Source of the DNA: Thermothelomyces thermophilus ATCC 42464
Lineage: Eukaryota > Ascomycota > Sordariomycetes > Sordariales > Chaetomiaceae
Direction of reading: 5' to 3'
Length of the DNA: 64,000 nucleotides
Assembly: GCF_000226095.1 (NCBI RefSeq)
Contig: NC_016472.1
Coordinates: 5,332,001-5,396,000 of the forward strand
Of the stretch, positions 11,983 through 22,647 are shown one piece after another. The notes beneath the pieces are model-generated. The model worked only from the letters and a program-made list of their open reading frames with translations, was not told the DNA's origin and did not search any database. The position numbers and the translations under genes were made by a program. Within the stretch, counting starts at the first letter, position 1. Every line of letters starts with the position of its first letter.

Positions 11983-12034
11983 GAAAAGAAAAGAAAAGAA
12001 AAGAAAAGAAAAGAAAAGAAAAGAAAAGAAAAAG
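11983..12034. repeat. (AAAAG)n tandem repeat
   Basis: About ten nearly perfect copies of AAAAG give a strand-biased purine tract between the putative membrane protein and PPN1. Confidence 0.9.
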
Positions 12035-13442
12035 AGAAAGGAGGGGGGGAGGCGAGGTAGGTAAGCAAAAGATAAAGCAATGATATAAGGCAGTAACCAC
12101 AAAACCGACGACTTTCACGAAGACATATGTGAGAGTGTGGTTTAAAAGAGATGACAGGAGGAAAGAATAGAAGTACGGGGCGTGAGACTGCTTAGCGTCT
12201 CAAAACAAACAGAAGGTTGTGACGATCGAGGCAAGTGAAATCTGCTAGCTCTCTGTCGGCTGAATCATACTCGTTTAATGGCAAGCTTGGCATGCTTGCT
12301 GGGCCTCGTGTGTTTACTGTGCACAACATCATGGTTAGAGGTGTAGTGAACATGCAGTTCCGTCCCAGTTGCTCTTTATGCAACTGCTTACCGGCTTAAC
12401 CTCTCCCTTACGAGGCTTGTCAAAAGGACGGTCTGTCTGAGGCTCTCCTGACGTCGAACTTCGATATGGGAGCGAAATGGCTGGCCGAGAGACTCTGGAA
12501 CATATCCTTGCTTTAAGTGAAGAGCTTATGTTTGTCAGGCTATCCCTGAAAACTCGTGGGATTAGGCGCCAGGAGTTCCCAGCGTATCCGGGAGAAGTGT
12601 TGTAGCAGTTGAGCAGGCGAACCAGCTAACGTCGAAGGGAAAGTTGGGAGCGTCTGAGACGGGGTTAGGCAAGCAAGACGATGGTGAAGGGCTGCTCAGC
12701 TTCTCCAAAGTCGTGAGCTTGAGAGTGCCTTCATGATCACGGTTTCCCGGCAACAACAACAACAGCTCTACTCGGACGAATGAGTCCTGTCTCAGTTTGA
12801 ACCATGACACTTTGATACATGGGACTTGTCAGTTGCGAATAATTGGCTTACAGGCAGCGCATTTCATGATCAATACAAGATACATGCTCGGGGTCGGACA
12901 ATTGGACCAGTGGTCGGATGTGGATACGCGAGAAGAGAAACCTTGAGCCTTCCGTGAGAGGATTAGGGTTGCCTGGATTGAGAATTGGCAGGGCAAGCGA
13001 GTATGGCAATGTGGCCGGTTAACCATAGGAAAGCATCACAGCGATGCGCTCGGGATTCCCTCAAACGTACGGCTGGATAATCTAGCAACTAGCAATGAGC
13101 AATCACCGGACACGGAGAAGAAGGAGTCCGTAGATGCGGCGCTGGCTGCATATTGATGTTTTTCGAATGAGGAGAGAAGAGGAAAGAAACTTCTCGCCTC
13201 GAAAAATTTCGTACTACAAGTGAGGAATCGGACACAGTGTGGGTGTGGTGCAAACAGTTAATCTATATACTGTGTGCCAGACGTTTTCAAAAGATTGGCG
13301 GGAGACAGCAAGCACCGAGGACCGATGTGAACATACCTGACGTATCATGTTATATGTACAGGCGTACAAGTATGTGTACTGTACGTATCGTAATTAGAAA
13401 TTGCGCTGCCATGGATATAAACTGACCAGCAAGGCGGGCGGG

Positions 13443-13464
13443 CTACGGAGTACGGATTACACTA
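13443..13464. repeat. Composite word TACGGAGTACGGATTACA
   Basis: An 18-base string, TACGGAGTACGGATTACA, is repeated exactly at 16833-16850, on the other side of PPN1. Confidence 0.75.
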
Positions 13465-14164
13465 ATCACTTTTGGTCTTGCTGCACAATGACACAAACGG
13501 GCCCTCTGTAATCCGTATTCTGTAACTCTTTAATGTGTTCCCTGATCCGCGGGCCGTACGGAGAACCTTGATGGCCGTGTTGCCCGGTACCTGAACCCCC
13601 TCCCCCACCTGCGTTTTGAATATTGCGTAGTGGGCATTGGGCATAGAACAGAGAGCCCTTTGTGGGCTCTGGAAGCAACTCGTGATTTAGATATCACAGC
13701 TTAGTGGTCAGCCGCAGGGGTTCTCGCTGTGCATTCGCATGCGATCACCGGACACTACTAGCTAATTTGTCTTCGCACATACTTCTGAGAGTTGCTCCTT
13801 TCAGCCGTTGTCACGCGTGCCCCATGGTGATTTTGGCGATCAGCGTGACGCTGATGCAGCCGTTCAAACGCGGACAGCCCCTGACTAGCTGGAAGCCGCC
13901 ACAGCGTCATCCGAGTCGCCTGAGCAGTCCCACCCGACCTTCCACCGGCACCGACAGAAGAATTCCTTGAGCTTCGGTCTCCAGTTGACATTAATGCTGA
14001 ACTTGCCTAGATTTTATCACCTCTCTCTCAGCTCTTTTCACAACATTGCGCCCGATCGGGCCCTTGAAATTGTTCACAGCCATGCAGAGGTGCATGCAGC
14101 CTGCAGTAGCGACGGCTGAGTCCCTTTCTATTAGCGCCTGGACCGCTTGTATTCTGCCGGTTGC

Positions 14165-16490
14165 ATGATGTTTGTTGGACGCCTTTTCGCTGGGGTGGTA
14201 CTCTGGCATGGCGTCATAGGCGGACCCCTAAGCCCCGCGGCAGACGGGAGCGCGGCAGCAGCGCGCTCTGCCCCGCGGAAGCTGCACGGGAGGTTCCTGC
14301 ACATCACGGGTACGTTTTTTGCTCTGACTTCCTCCCCGTCCATCGCACGAATCGCAGACTGACGGCGCCCTGGGGGCTGCGGCAGACATCCATCCCGACG
14401 AATACTACAAAGTGTACTCGTCCACAGATGAAGACGCCGCGTGCCACAGGGGCAAGGGTCCCGCGGGACTCTACGGCGCCGAAACGACGGACTGCGATAG
14501 CCCCTTCTCCCTCGTGAACGCGACTTTGGACTGGATCGAGGCGCACCTCAAGGACACGATCGACTTCGTCATCTGGACAGGCGACAGCGCCCGCCACGAC
14601 CGCGACGAGAACCTGCCGCGCAACACCGACCAGGTGCTTGGCACCAACGCGTGGATTGCTGACAAGCTCGCCGACCTGTTTCGCGATGGGAGCGGCGAGG
14701 GCATGGCGGTGCCGGTGGTGCCGACCTTTGGCAACAACGACATACTCCCGCACAACATCCTGCTGCCGGGCCCCAACAAATGGCTGCAGCGATACGCGCA
14801 CATCTGGCGCCACTTCATCCCCGAGGAGCAGCGCCACAGCTTCGAGTTCGGTGGCTGGTTCAGCGTCGAGGTCATTCCTGACCGCCTGGCCGTCTTCAGC
14901 CTCAACACGCTCTACTTCTTCGACCGCAATGCCGGCGTCGACGGCTGTGCGAGCCCCGCGGAGCCCGGGTACAAGCAGATGGAGTGGCTGAGGGTGCAGC
15001 TCCAGTTCCTGCGGGAGCGCGGAATGAAGGCGATCCTGATGGGCCACGTGCCGCCGGCGCGGACCGAGAGCAAGAGGCTGTGGGACGAGACGTGCTGGCA
15101 AAAATACTCGCTGTGGGTGCACCAGTTTCGGGACGTCGTCGTGGTCGGGCTATACGGACATATGAACATCGATCATTTTCTCATCCACGATAAGGACGAC
15201 ATCGACATTGCAGCCCTGGCGGGTTCGTCTGAGCTGGGAGTACGCGAGGTAGAGGAGGAGGATTCCGAGGAGGAGGAAATCTCGGTGCGGTCTGCGTCCA
15301 ATTACTTATTGGAGTTGCGCGCCGACTGGGCTAAACTCGCGCCACCGCCCAAAGCCGGCAAAGGGATAGATAAGGTGGGCAAAGGGAAGAAGGGGAAACA
15401 TCCGCAGGACCCCTGGGGCGAGCAGTACTTTCTCTCCCTGGTCAGCCCTAGCGTTGTGCCGAATTACTTCCCGACACTGCGCGTCCTGGAATACAACATC
15501 ACTGGCCTCGAACACGCCTTGTCGTGGAAGGATGCGCCCAAGAAAACCATTTCCCAGAAGACTGTCGACGAGTCCCGGAAACACCTCGAACTCCGCGACC
15601 TCCTTACCAACAATGTCGACGACACGGACCTCAGGCCGGAAACTAACGACGCAGATACCGCCGGAAAGAAGCACAAAAAGAAGAAGAAAAAGAAAAAGAA
15701 GCACGGCAAGAAACCGCCCTCCAAAGGCAAAGACCCCAACCTCCACGTTCCCCTTCCGCCCTCGGAATCCGCTCCTCCGGGGCCAGCCTACTCCCCCCAG
15801 CCGTTCACCCTGACAGGGTACACGCAGTATTTTGCCAACCTAACACGCATCAACAACCTGAACCTAACCGACCCATCTATCTCGTCCCCGAAATCCTCCC
15901 ATCAACATACACGAAAAAGCGAAAATGACAATGAGGGAGATGGGTTCGGTGGAGACGGGTGGTGGGCTTGGGACTGGCTCAGGCGCTGGAGAAAGGGCAA
16001 GCACGGCGGCAAGAAGCCAACGCGACCGCCGCAGCCGCGCGAGTTTGCGTACGAGGTCGAGTACAGCACGTTTGAGGACAAGGTGTACCGGCTGGAGGAC
16101 CTGACGGTGAATAGCTGGGTGGAACTGGCGTATCGGATGGGGGCTGCTTCGCGGGAGGTGTCGGGACCCGACGTCTACGGGGATGACGGTCCTGAGGAAT
16201 GGGAGGAGCTTCGGGAGGACGAGGACGGGGAGAGTTGCGAGAGTGACGAGGACAGTGACGAGGACAGTGAACGAGATGACGACGACGGCGACGATGATGT
16301 TGATGATGATGAGGATAGCGAGGTAGAGGCAGAGGGGAAGAAGAAGAAGAAGAAGAAAAAGAAGGGAAAGAATAAAAAAGGTAAAAAGGACAGAAAGAAG
16401 AAGGGAAAGCCGAACGATACGTGGATACACTTTCTGAGGCACGCGTTTGTCAAGACGATGGACGAGGACGAGCTGGATGATCTCACATGA
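14165..16490 (+). CDS. PPN1: Endopolyphosphatase (vacuolar PPN1 family)
   Basis: Two exons, 14165-14309 and 14386-16490 (749 aa). The 76-nt intron splits the first metal motif; joining gives LHITDIHPDEYYK, as in the family. The enzyme cuts inorganic polyphosphate chains internally in the vacuole. Residues 2-16 form a hydrophobic signal anchor, fitting a type II vacuolar membrane protein. Metallophosphatase motifs in order: D49-I-H51, GD115SARHD, GNND at 164-167, GH269VPPA, GH307MNIDH312. Two long insertions stand out: a lysine block near 476-492, and near 650-725 an Asp/Glu/Ser run followed by a lysine run. Sequence between these blocks (YEVEYSTFEDKVYRLEDLTV) and the last 20 residues again fit the family. 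Two adjacent ATGs (14165, 14168) are possible starts. Confidence 0.93.
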
Positions 16491-17207
16491 GCAGACAGCG
16501 GTAGGTTGCGATTTTTTGGCTATCTATAATACCTAACCTGACCTGGGAGGATATAGCTAGGCATCGCTGGCGTTGTGCTCTCGACGAAACGTAGAGTCTT
16601 ACGGAGTAGAGTTTTAAGAATAGGGAACTTAGTTTCAGACTAGAGTCTAATCAAACGTACACGATCGGGTACGTGATCCATCGCTAAGAGCGGACTGTTA
16701 TCTCGGACCTCTCTGCATTCCGCGCATTGGCTGAGGTGGAATAAAACAGTGGTGAGGTTCTTGACTCTGTTGAGTGCTCGTGTTGTTCTCGTCTGCACGC
16801 TGCTTGGCACAGGCGTTTGTATTCGTACGGGTTACGGAGTACGGATTACAGAGGTACTGTACCTAGGTGTTACACAGTAACGTACTGTACTCCGTACTTT
16901 CTACTTGATAACTATGTTTCACAAGCTCGGGTGCCTGGGTGCCTGGCCAATGTGCCCTCGGCCAGCCCCTGAAGAGCGTTGCATCGCGGTTGGGTTAACT
17001 TATGGTGTTATCTTATCGGAGCTGCTTCCTTCCCATCCCAGCTTCTATCCCAAGTTCCAACCCAACTTCCAATCCCAATCCAATCCCAGTTTCAATTGCA
17101 ATCCCAACCCCACATGGCTACTCTGTAGTGTAAGCCAATGCCTTCCCAACAAATGCTATCGTAAAATTTTTAATCCTTTTTTTTGTTCTTTTAAGCACCC
17201 CGAGGAG
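16491..17207. other. Intergenic region between PPN1 and the deacetylase-like gene
   Basis: No gene seen. TTACGGAGTAG is at 16599-16609, TTACGGAGTACGGATTACA at 16832-16850, and ACTGTACTCCGTAC near 16882. A CAATCCCAA-type repetition at 17050-17115 lies in the probable leader of the next gene. The frame is open back to 16905, but the first residues lack family character, so the leader is treated as untranslated. Confidence 0.5.
16832..16850. repeat. Composite word TTACGGAGTACGGATTACA
   Basis: Shares 18 bases exactly with the copy at 13443-13464. Confidence 0.75.
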
Positions 17208-18032
17208 ATGTTGCGTTCCCTCCCCCGTCTCCGTCTCCGTCTCCGTCTCCGTCTTCCGACCGGTCGCCGTCTCCGCCGCCGCCGCATGGCTACTCTCGTT
17301 CTCCTCCCCCTCGTCCTCTTCCTCCTCCTCTTCCTCCTACCTCTATACGCCGTCTACAAGCCGCCCTCGCCGCTCCTCCGCTTCCTCTCCCACCGCTGGA
17401 CCGACGTGCTCTTCCGAATCTGGCTGCCTCCGTCCAAGCCGCTGGTCGCCCTGACCATCGACGATGCGCCGTCGGATCACACCCGCGCCATCCTGGCCGC
17501 CCTGGCCGCCAGCGGTGCCCACGCCACCTTCTTCGTCATCGGCTCCCAGGTCCCCGGCCGCGAGGACGTGCTGCGCGAGATAGTTCGCGGCGGCCATGAG
17601 CTCGCCAACCACGGCATGCGCGACGAGCCCGCCCGGGCCCTGCCCGAGGCCGAGCTCGAAGCACAGATCTCGCACGTCCAGGCCCTCATCGAGGCCGCCT
17701 ACGTCGCCGAGGGCAGGCCCCCGCCCCCCGTCGGCAAGGGCCGCTACTACCGGCCCGGCTCGGGCTTCTTCAGCGAGCGCATCCGCCGCGTCACCCGCCG
17801 CCTCGGCTACCGCGTCGTCCTGGGCAGCATCTACCCGCACGACGCCCAGCTCCCGTGGGCCTGGCTGAATGCCAGGCACATCCTGAGCATGCTGCACCCG
17901 GGCGGCATCATCATCTGCCATGACAGGAGGTCCTGGACCGAGCCGATGCTGAGGAGAGTCCTGCCCGAGCTGAGGAGGAGGGGATTCCAGGCCGTTACGT
18001 TGACCGAGCTGCTGAGGGAGGTGACGGGGTGA
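17208..18032 (+). CDS. CE4 (NodB) polysaccharide deacetylase-like membrane protein
   Basis: Single exon, 274 aa from the ATG at 17208; an ATG at 17286 just before the membrane segment is an alternative. Residues 5-26 are arginine-rich (hexamer repeat CGTCTC), followed by a hydrophobic stretch (about 28-46) that should anchor the protein. The NodB domain then follows: LTIDDAPS with D85/D86 (motif 1), GHELANHG with H135 (motif 2), YYRPGSGFF (motif 3), YPHDAQLPW (motif 4 region) and GGIIICHDR (motif 5). The family removes acetyl groups from chitin-like polymers. In motif 2 the usual second histidine (NH-x3-H) is Asp (D139), so activity cannot be assumed from the fold. Its 3' end faces that of the Clr5 gene. 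Confidence 0.82.
   Translation: MLRSLPRLRLRLRLRLPTGRRLRRRRMATLVLLPLVLFLLLFLLPLYAVYKPPSPLLRFLSHRWTDVLFRIWLPPSKPLVALTIDDAPSDHTRAILAALAASGAHATFFVIGSQVPGREDVLREIVRGGHELANHGMRDEPARALPEAELEAQISHVQALIEAAYVAEGRPPPPVGKGRYYRPGSGFFSERIRRVTRRLGYRVVLGSIYPHDAQLPWAWLNARHILSMLHPGGIIICHDRRSWTEPMLRRVLPELRRRGFQAVTLTELLREVTG
17226..17254. repeat. (CGTCTC)n hexamer repeat encoding Arg-Leu
   Basis: About five hexamer copies near the start of the deacetylase-like gene encode alternating Arg-Leu just before the membrane segment. Confidence 0.8.
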
Positions 18033-18511
18033 CCGGACATCATGGGAGAGGAGGAAAGGATCCCGATGCTTTTGGAAGGAAGAGCTCTTTGGAGGCTCGG
18101 CTTCCGGTCTGAAGGCTGCCTGCCCTGGCCCGCCCGGGAGAGCATGAATGTTTACCAAAGCCCCAGCTCACTTAGCACCCAGGCTCGAAACGCCGGATGG
18201 CAAGATCAGCGGCAAAAGGGAGAAACACAAACCTAGGTCACGCTGTGGCCGTAAGTGAGTGACGGACGAAAAGCCCCCTTCAAGTAACAGGCCAAGGGGC
18301 GCCAGCAGGAAGCAGCCAAATCGTGACTGATGGGGAAAAAAAGGCTCGCTGCATATCAAATCCAACCATGGCGATGTCCGAATTGGAAGAACCTGGAGCT
18401 ACGTGCTTGCTTCCCGCCTCTACGAAGACTATTTTATACGGCCAGGATTACTTCTCGCCCCTCTTCGCATGCATCTCTGCCCATCGCCCATCAGACTCCA
18501 GACTTTCAGTC
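18033..18511. other. Short convergent intergenic region
   Basis: Lies between two 3' ends. No gene, repeat or clear terminator motif beyond short A runs (18337-18343) is seen. Confidence 0.5.
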
Positions 18512-19692
18512 TCACTTGGCCCTCATCGCAAACCGCGCAGCGCAGCAGAACCTGACCAGTTCCTGGTTCTCCAGCGTGTGAGGAGAACTGCTGCCCAGCT
18601 CGTACGCGTCTCTCGCCGTGGAAGGCGAGTGCATTGTCTCGTCAGCGTCAGCAGACACGTGCAGATCCGCGGAACAGGCAAGGTACTTCGCCGCGGACAG
18701 AGCCGCGGCCGGCCGTTCTTCCGGCCCCTCTTGCTCGCCTTTTGAGCCTGACAATCCCTCTGCCCTGGACGAGACCGACCGCGTGCTCCGCCGAGAGGAA
18801 CAGCTCGGTGACCGGGAGAGACTTGACTGGATCGATAACCCGCTGAGCAGGCTCGCCACGTCGGCGAGGAACGACGACGTCCTGCTCGGGCACCGCTCCC
18901 CGAGGCGCTCGGCCTTCTCATACCTGGCCTCCTCGAGAGAAGACCATGGGTTTCTGAAGAGTACAGGCGGCAGCGTCTCCGCATCCGTGGATTCGCCGCC
19001 CAGCAACCATTTCGGCTCCTCGGAAATTTCTAGAGGCCCGAAACTGGAGTTGGTCTCCGAGTCAGGCGGCTGCTGCAGCTGCAGTGGGGAGCACGTTAAG
19101 ACCTCGGGCTCGGACTCGCCTCTCACGTGCCTTTCTTGCGGCTTCGACTTTGGCCGGCCGGGACGGGCGTCAAGGAGGATGACTGCGCACTCCTGGGGCA
19201 CTTCTCCGGGGGGAGCCGTGTGCGCGTGCATCGGGAGCCGCCCGTCTCGGACGGAACGGAGAAAGGCCAGCCGCTCGTTCATGGTGGCCCGGCTCTTGGG
19301 CCTCTTTTGGCGGTAGGATTTGGACAGCATATCTTTGAGGAGACATTGCGTGTGGCGGGGTCTGTCGGCTAGGGTTAGCGGCGGCGGCACAATGATATGC
19401 AGTCGGAAAAAATGCGAGAGCGCGTGGCCCCTTACTTTGGCCGGAACGGCCCCGTGGCCAGGATCTCGAGTATCTTCTTGAGTGGCAGCTCCGCCTCGGG
19501 CGTGCAGAGGTACAGCCTGAGCAGCCGCCTCTTGCGCGACCATGTCCAGTCGACAGCCGGCCGGCCGCGTCTCCGGGGTGATACTCTGCTGCCGGGAGCG
19601 ACACGCGGCCCGCTGGTTCTGCTCTCGTTGGATCGGTGCATTTTGGGGCAGGGTGAGGATTGCATCGAGCCGAGCCATCGGGGTAAGGGCAT
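18512..19692 (-). CDS. Clr5-domain protein, function unknown
   Basis: Two exons on the minus strand, 19692-19436 and 19361-18512 (368 aa). The intron (74 nt, GTAAGG..CTAAC..CGACAG) is placed so that a Clr5-like domain is restored across the junction: WTWSRKRRLLRLYL, then ELPLKKILEIL, then RHTQCLLKDMLSKSYRQ (roughly residues 50-105). Clr5 domains are short helical units named after the fission yeast silencing protein Clr5 and are common at the N-terminus of filamentous-fungal proteins. The remainder is serine-rich and probably disordered, ending in a Ser/Ala-rich tail. Reading straight through the intron gives a continuous frame from another ATG, but that frame destroys the domain. Three in-frame ATGs (19692, 19665, 19641) are possible starts. 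Nuclear role is only a guess. Confidence 0.75.
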
Positions 19693-20738
19693 CTCAGGGG
19701 CTGATTAAAGGCCGAGAAACGGTTGCCGGATTATCACATTAATCGGTCCCGTCGGTCCCAGGGTCCGCGCCGTGGTTTTGTTTGTTGGATCGATGGAGAT
19801 CGATGTCTCCGACTCGAGCTGCATATCCCACCACACTGGCTTCCCAGGCTCAACCAAGCATTCCCGTCAATTGAAAGCGTGAAAGACGGGTTACCTTCCC
19901 TCAGAAAGAAACGTCGGTCAAAGCCAGTCCAAGCAGCACCAGGCAATCAAAGGAGTCGCACCTCTTTTAAAGGTTTCTTCTTATGTTCCCCCGCTCACGC
20001 CTCCGCTACGGGGGGGGTTCAAGAGCCTTTGTAGCTGAAGCCTTTCATACATTGCACCACAGCCTTCCTTCCTCTTGCGTCAAGGACAGCAGCTTCTGTG
20101 CAAAGCTTGGAGTCGAAAAAAGGCCGAGGCGCCTACGTTATTCATAGCTCGACGCCGTTTGTTTCTCTGCGGTAGCCCCCGGAGTCTAGATCGACCACTC
20201 GGAGGTGTGCAAGCGGGCCCCGGCCCGAGCTGTCTTGCAAACATTCAAGAAACACTGAAACGCATACGCCACGGCAAAGCATGCAGATGGGCAACTTCCT
20301 CCGTAAAGTGGCAAGCCGCATCGGCCCGACGGCGTTAAGGTGGTGCTGCGCGGCGGCACCGGGCGAAACCGAATGGAGACGGCATGTCCTGGCCAGACCA
20401 TGACACTAAAGTCATCGACTCGATATCTCTCTAGTAGAACGCACACTAGAACAAGGTAGTGGGGCTCTTTACGGAGCCTTGAGCGCCCTGGGAATGACGC
20501 GAGCGACTAACTACTTACTGGATGCCGAGCGATGGAACCACCCCGCGCCGATACTGTCCCCGATTGAAAACCTCCCCATTTTTCTCTCTCGGATATAATG
20601 CCGGCATAAGACAACAGCGACAGAGAACAACAGCAATCTTTGTCCTTGTTGATAAGCTGCCGGGGTTCTTTCTACCTTGCTGACCCTTCTGGATATATTT
20701 TTTTTCTATCATAAAGCTAGCTGCACAAAAAAAGAGAC
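19693..20738. other. Divergent intergenic region: Clr5 gene and PLP-enzyme gene
   Basis: No gene supported. It must contain both promoters. A CT/T-rich stretch at about 20690-20710, just before the PLP-enzyme ATG, looks like a fungal leader. Confidence 0.5.
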
Positions 20739-22152
20739 ATGGTCTCGAACAGCAAGATCGAGAAGAAAGCGGACGGCGCCAACCCGGACCAGCTCACTGC
20801 CGCTTTCGGCAGGCAGTTGTCGTTGGCTTCCCGCTCCATTCACGCAGATGACTACACCAACACTCATGTAGCTGTGGCGCCGCCCATGCACGTCTCGACA
20901 ACCTATCGGTACCCAAGAAACCCTGACGAGCTGGTTCCCTGGTCCGATGTCGACGTGAGTCTCGCCCTCCTTCCTAACCCCCCCCCCCCCCCCCCCAACC
21001 AAAACTTCCCGACGTCTCTCGTCTCTCGCTTCTCGGGGGCGCAGGGTTGCTAGCAGCTGGCTGACCGGAGGTTAACCATTCCTGCAGCCCAACGACTGGG
21101 AGGACTTTTACATCTACTCCCGTGAGAAGTCGCCAAACACCACGCGGTACGAGGCCATCCTCAGCTCGCTTCTGGGCGGCCCGGTCGTCTCGTACGCGTC
21201 CGGGCTGGCCGCCTTCCACGCCATGATCGTCTTCCTCAACCCCAAGCGGGTCGCCATCGGCGGCGGCTACCACGGCTGCCACGGCATCCTCAAGATCCTG
21301 AAGAAGCTCAACGGGCTAGAGCAGCTCGAGCTCGAGGACGAGGCCGACCTGGCCAGGCTGCAGCCGGGCGACGTGATCCACGTCGAGACGCCGCTCAACC
21401 CGACGGGCGAGGCGCGCGACCTGGATCACTACCGCCGCAAGGCCGACGAGCTGGGCTGCTACCTGACCGTCGACGCCACCTTTGCGCCCCCGCCGCTGCA
21501 GGACCCGTTCCGCCACGGCGCCGACATTGTCATGCACAGCGGCACCAAGTACTTTGGCGGCCACAGCGACCTGCTCAGCGGCGTGCTGGCCATCCGCCCG
21601 GACCGCGCCCTGCCCCGGGACGGCCGGCCCGGCTGGCTGGCCGGCCTGCGCGAGGAGCGGCTGCACCTGGGCGGCGTCATGGGCAACTTCGAGTGCTGGC
21701 TGGGGGTGCGCAGCCTGCGGACGCTGGAGCTGCGCGTGCGGCGGCAGAGCGACAACGCGGCGCGCCTGGTCGGCTGGCTGGCCGAGCAGAGGCGCGCCGG
21801 CGGCAACGTCGTCGCCGACCTGGTCCGCCAGATCCGGCACTCGTCGCTGCAGCCCGAGGCGGCCGACCCGGACTCGTGGCTGTCCCGCCAGATGCCCAAC
21901 GGCCACGGCCCGGTCTTCTCGCTCCTGCTCAAGTCCGAGGAGCACGCCCGCCGGCTGCCCAGCAAGCTGTCCCTCTTCCACCACGCCACCAGCCTCGGCG
22001 GCGTCGAGAGCCTGGTCGAGTGGCGCGCCATGAGCGACTCGTCGGTCGACCGGAGCCTGGTGCGCGTCAGCATCGGCGTCGAGGGGTGGGAGGACCTGCG
22101 GGACGATCTGCTCCGGGGGCTGCAGACCCTGAGCGAGGAGCTGAAGGATTGA
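20739..22152 (+). CDS. Cystathionine gamma-synthase-like PLP enzyme (Cys/Met metabolism family)
   Basis: Two exons, 20739-20954 and 21088-22152 (426 aa); the 133-nt intron is phase 0, starts GTGAGT, ends CCTGCAG and contains a run of 19 C. This is a fold-type I PLP enzyme of the cystathionine synthase/lyase family. SLASRSIHADD, APPMHVSTTYRY and NTTRYEAILSSLLGG are the N-terminal family signatures. HVETPLNPTG precedes D201 (VDATFAPP), which should bind the pyridine nitrogen. K226 in HSGTKYFGGHSD is the Schiff-base lysine. The wording is closer to the fungal YHR112C-type branch than to the classic metabolic cystathionine enzymes, so the exact reaction (gamma-synthase or beta-lyase type) is not settled. 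The C-terminal SIGVEGWEDLRDDL is the family's substrate-side segment. Confidence 0.9.
20978..20996. repeat. Poly(C) run in an intron
   Basis: Nineteen consecutive C within the only intron of the PLP-enzyme gene, shortly after the donor site. Confidence 0.9.
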
Positions 22153-22647
22153 AGGCGAAGGACGTATCACTAACATTAGAGATAGACAGAAGAAAAAAAG
22201 ATAGAAGGAGAGAATTAAGAAAAAAAGAAACGTTTAAAGCGATTGGCATTGCCAATGATTAACTTTGTAACTCGTCATTACTTGCTACCGTTAAGTCGTG
22301 ATATATATGTGCGTTTGTGTGTGTGTGTGTGTGTGTGTCTCGATCCGTCCAGGGACCAGGCCCAGCCCACCATGCCCATCATGACGGCGCCATGGCGCCT
22401 CCCTATTCTCTGCGTTGCAGCCGGAGCGAGGGAAGAGGATAGAATCTCAAAATCATACCCAAATCGCTGCTCGTGTGGCGAGCCATGCAATGTATGCAAT
22501 CCGCCCCTGGACCCCCCCTAGCCAGAGCAGAACGTCATAGCCAGGTGGTTCCCGTACTGCACGTATGTACTACGCAGGGTCATCCGCCTGATTCCACAAC
22601 AATAAACACTCCGGGAGGTTGAAGAGGGAAGGAACAAAAAGAAATCC
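22153..22647. other. Convergent intergenic region with (GT)n
   Basis: Lies between two 3' ends. It holds an A/G-rich stretch at 22180-22232 and a GT dinucleotide repeat at about 22315-22338. No gene seen. Confidence 0.55.

Larger units (their letters stand above)
11721..14164. other. Intergenic region before PPN1
   Basis: No supported gene. It holds a GGT-rich stretch at 11849-11867, an AAAAG minisatellite at 11983-12034, a composite TACGGAGTACGGATTAC word at 13443-13464 and a GTAATCCGTA word at 13508. The last 200 bases would carry the PPN1 promoter. Confidence 0.5.

Noticed and set aside
16905-17207. Upstream extension of the deacetylase-like frame
   Set aside because: The frame is open, but the added 101 residues come from a CAATCCCAA-type repetitive leader and would put the membrane segment far from the N-terminus.
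18512-19678. Unspliced 388-residue frame for the Clr5-domain gene
   Set aside because: Reading through the 74-nt intron keeps the frame open from a different ATG but replaces the conserved RLLRLYL/LPLKKILEIL helix with unrelated residues. Splicing restores the domain.
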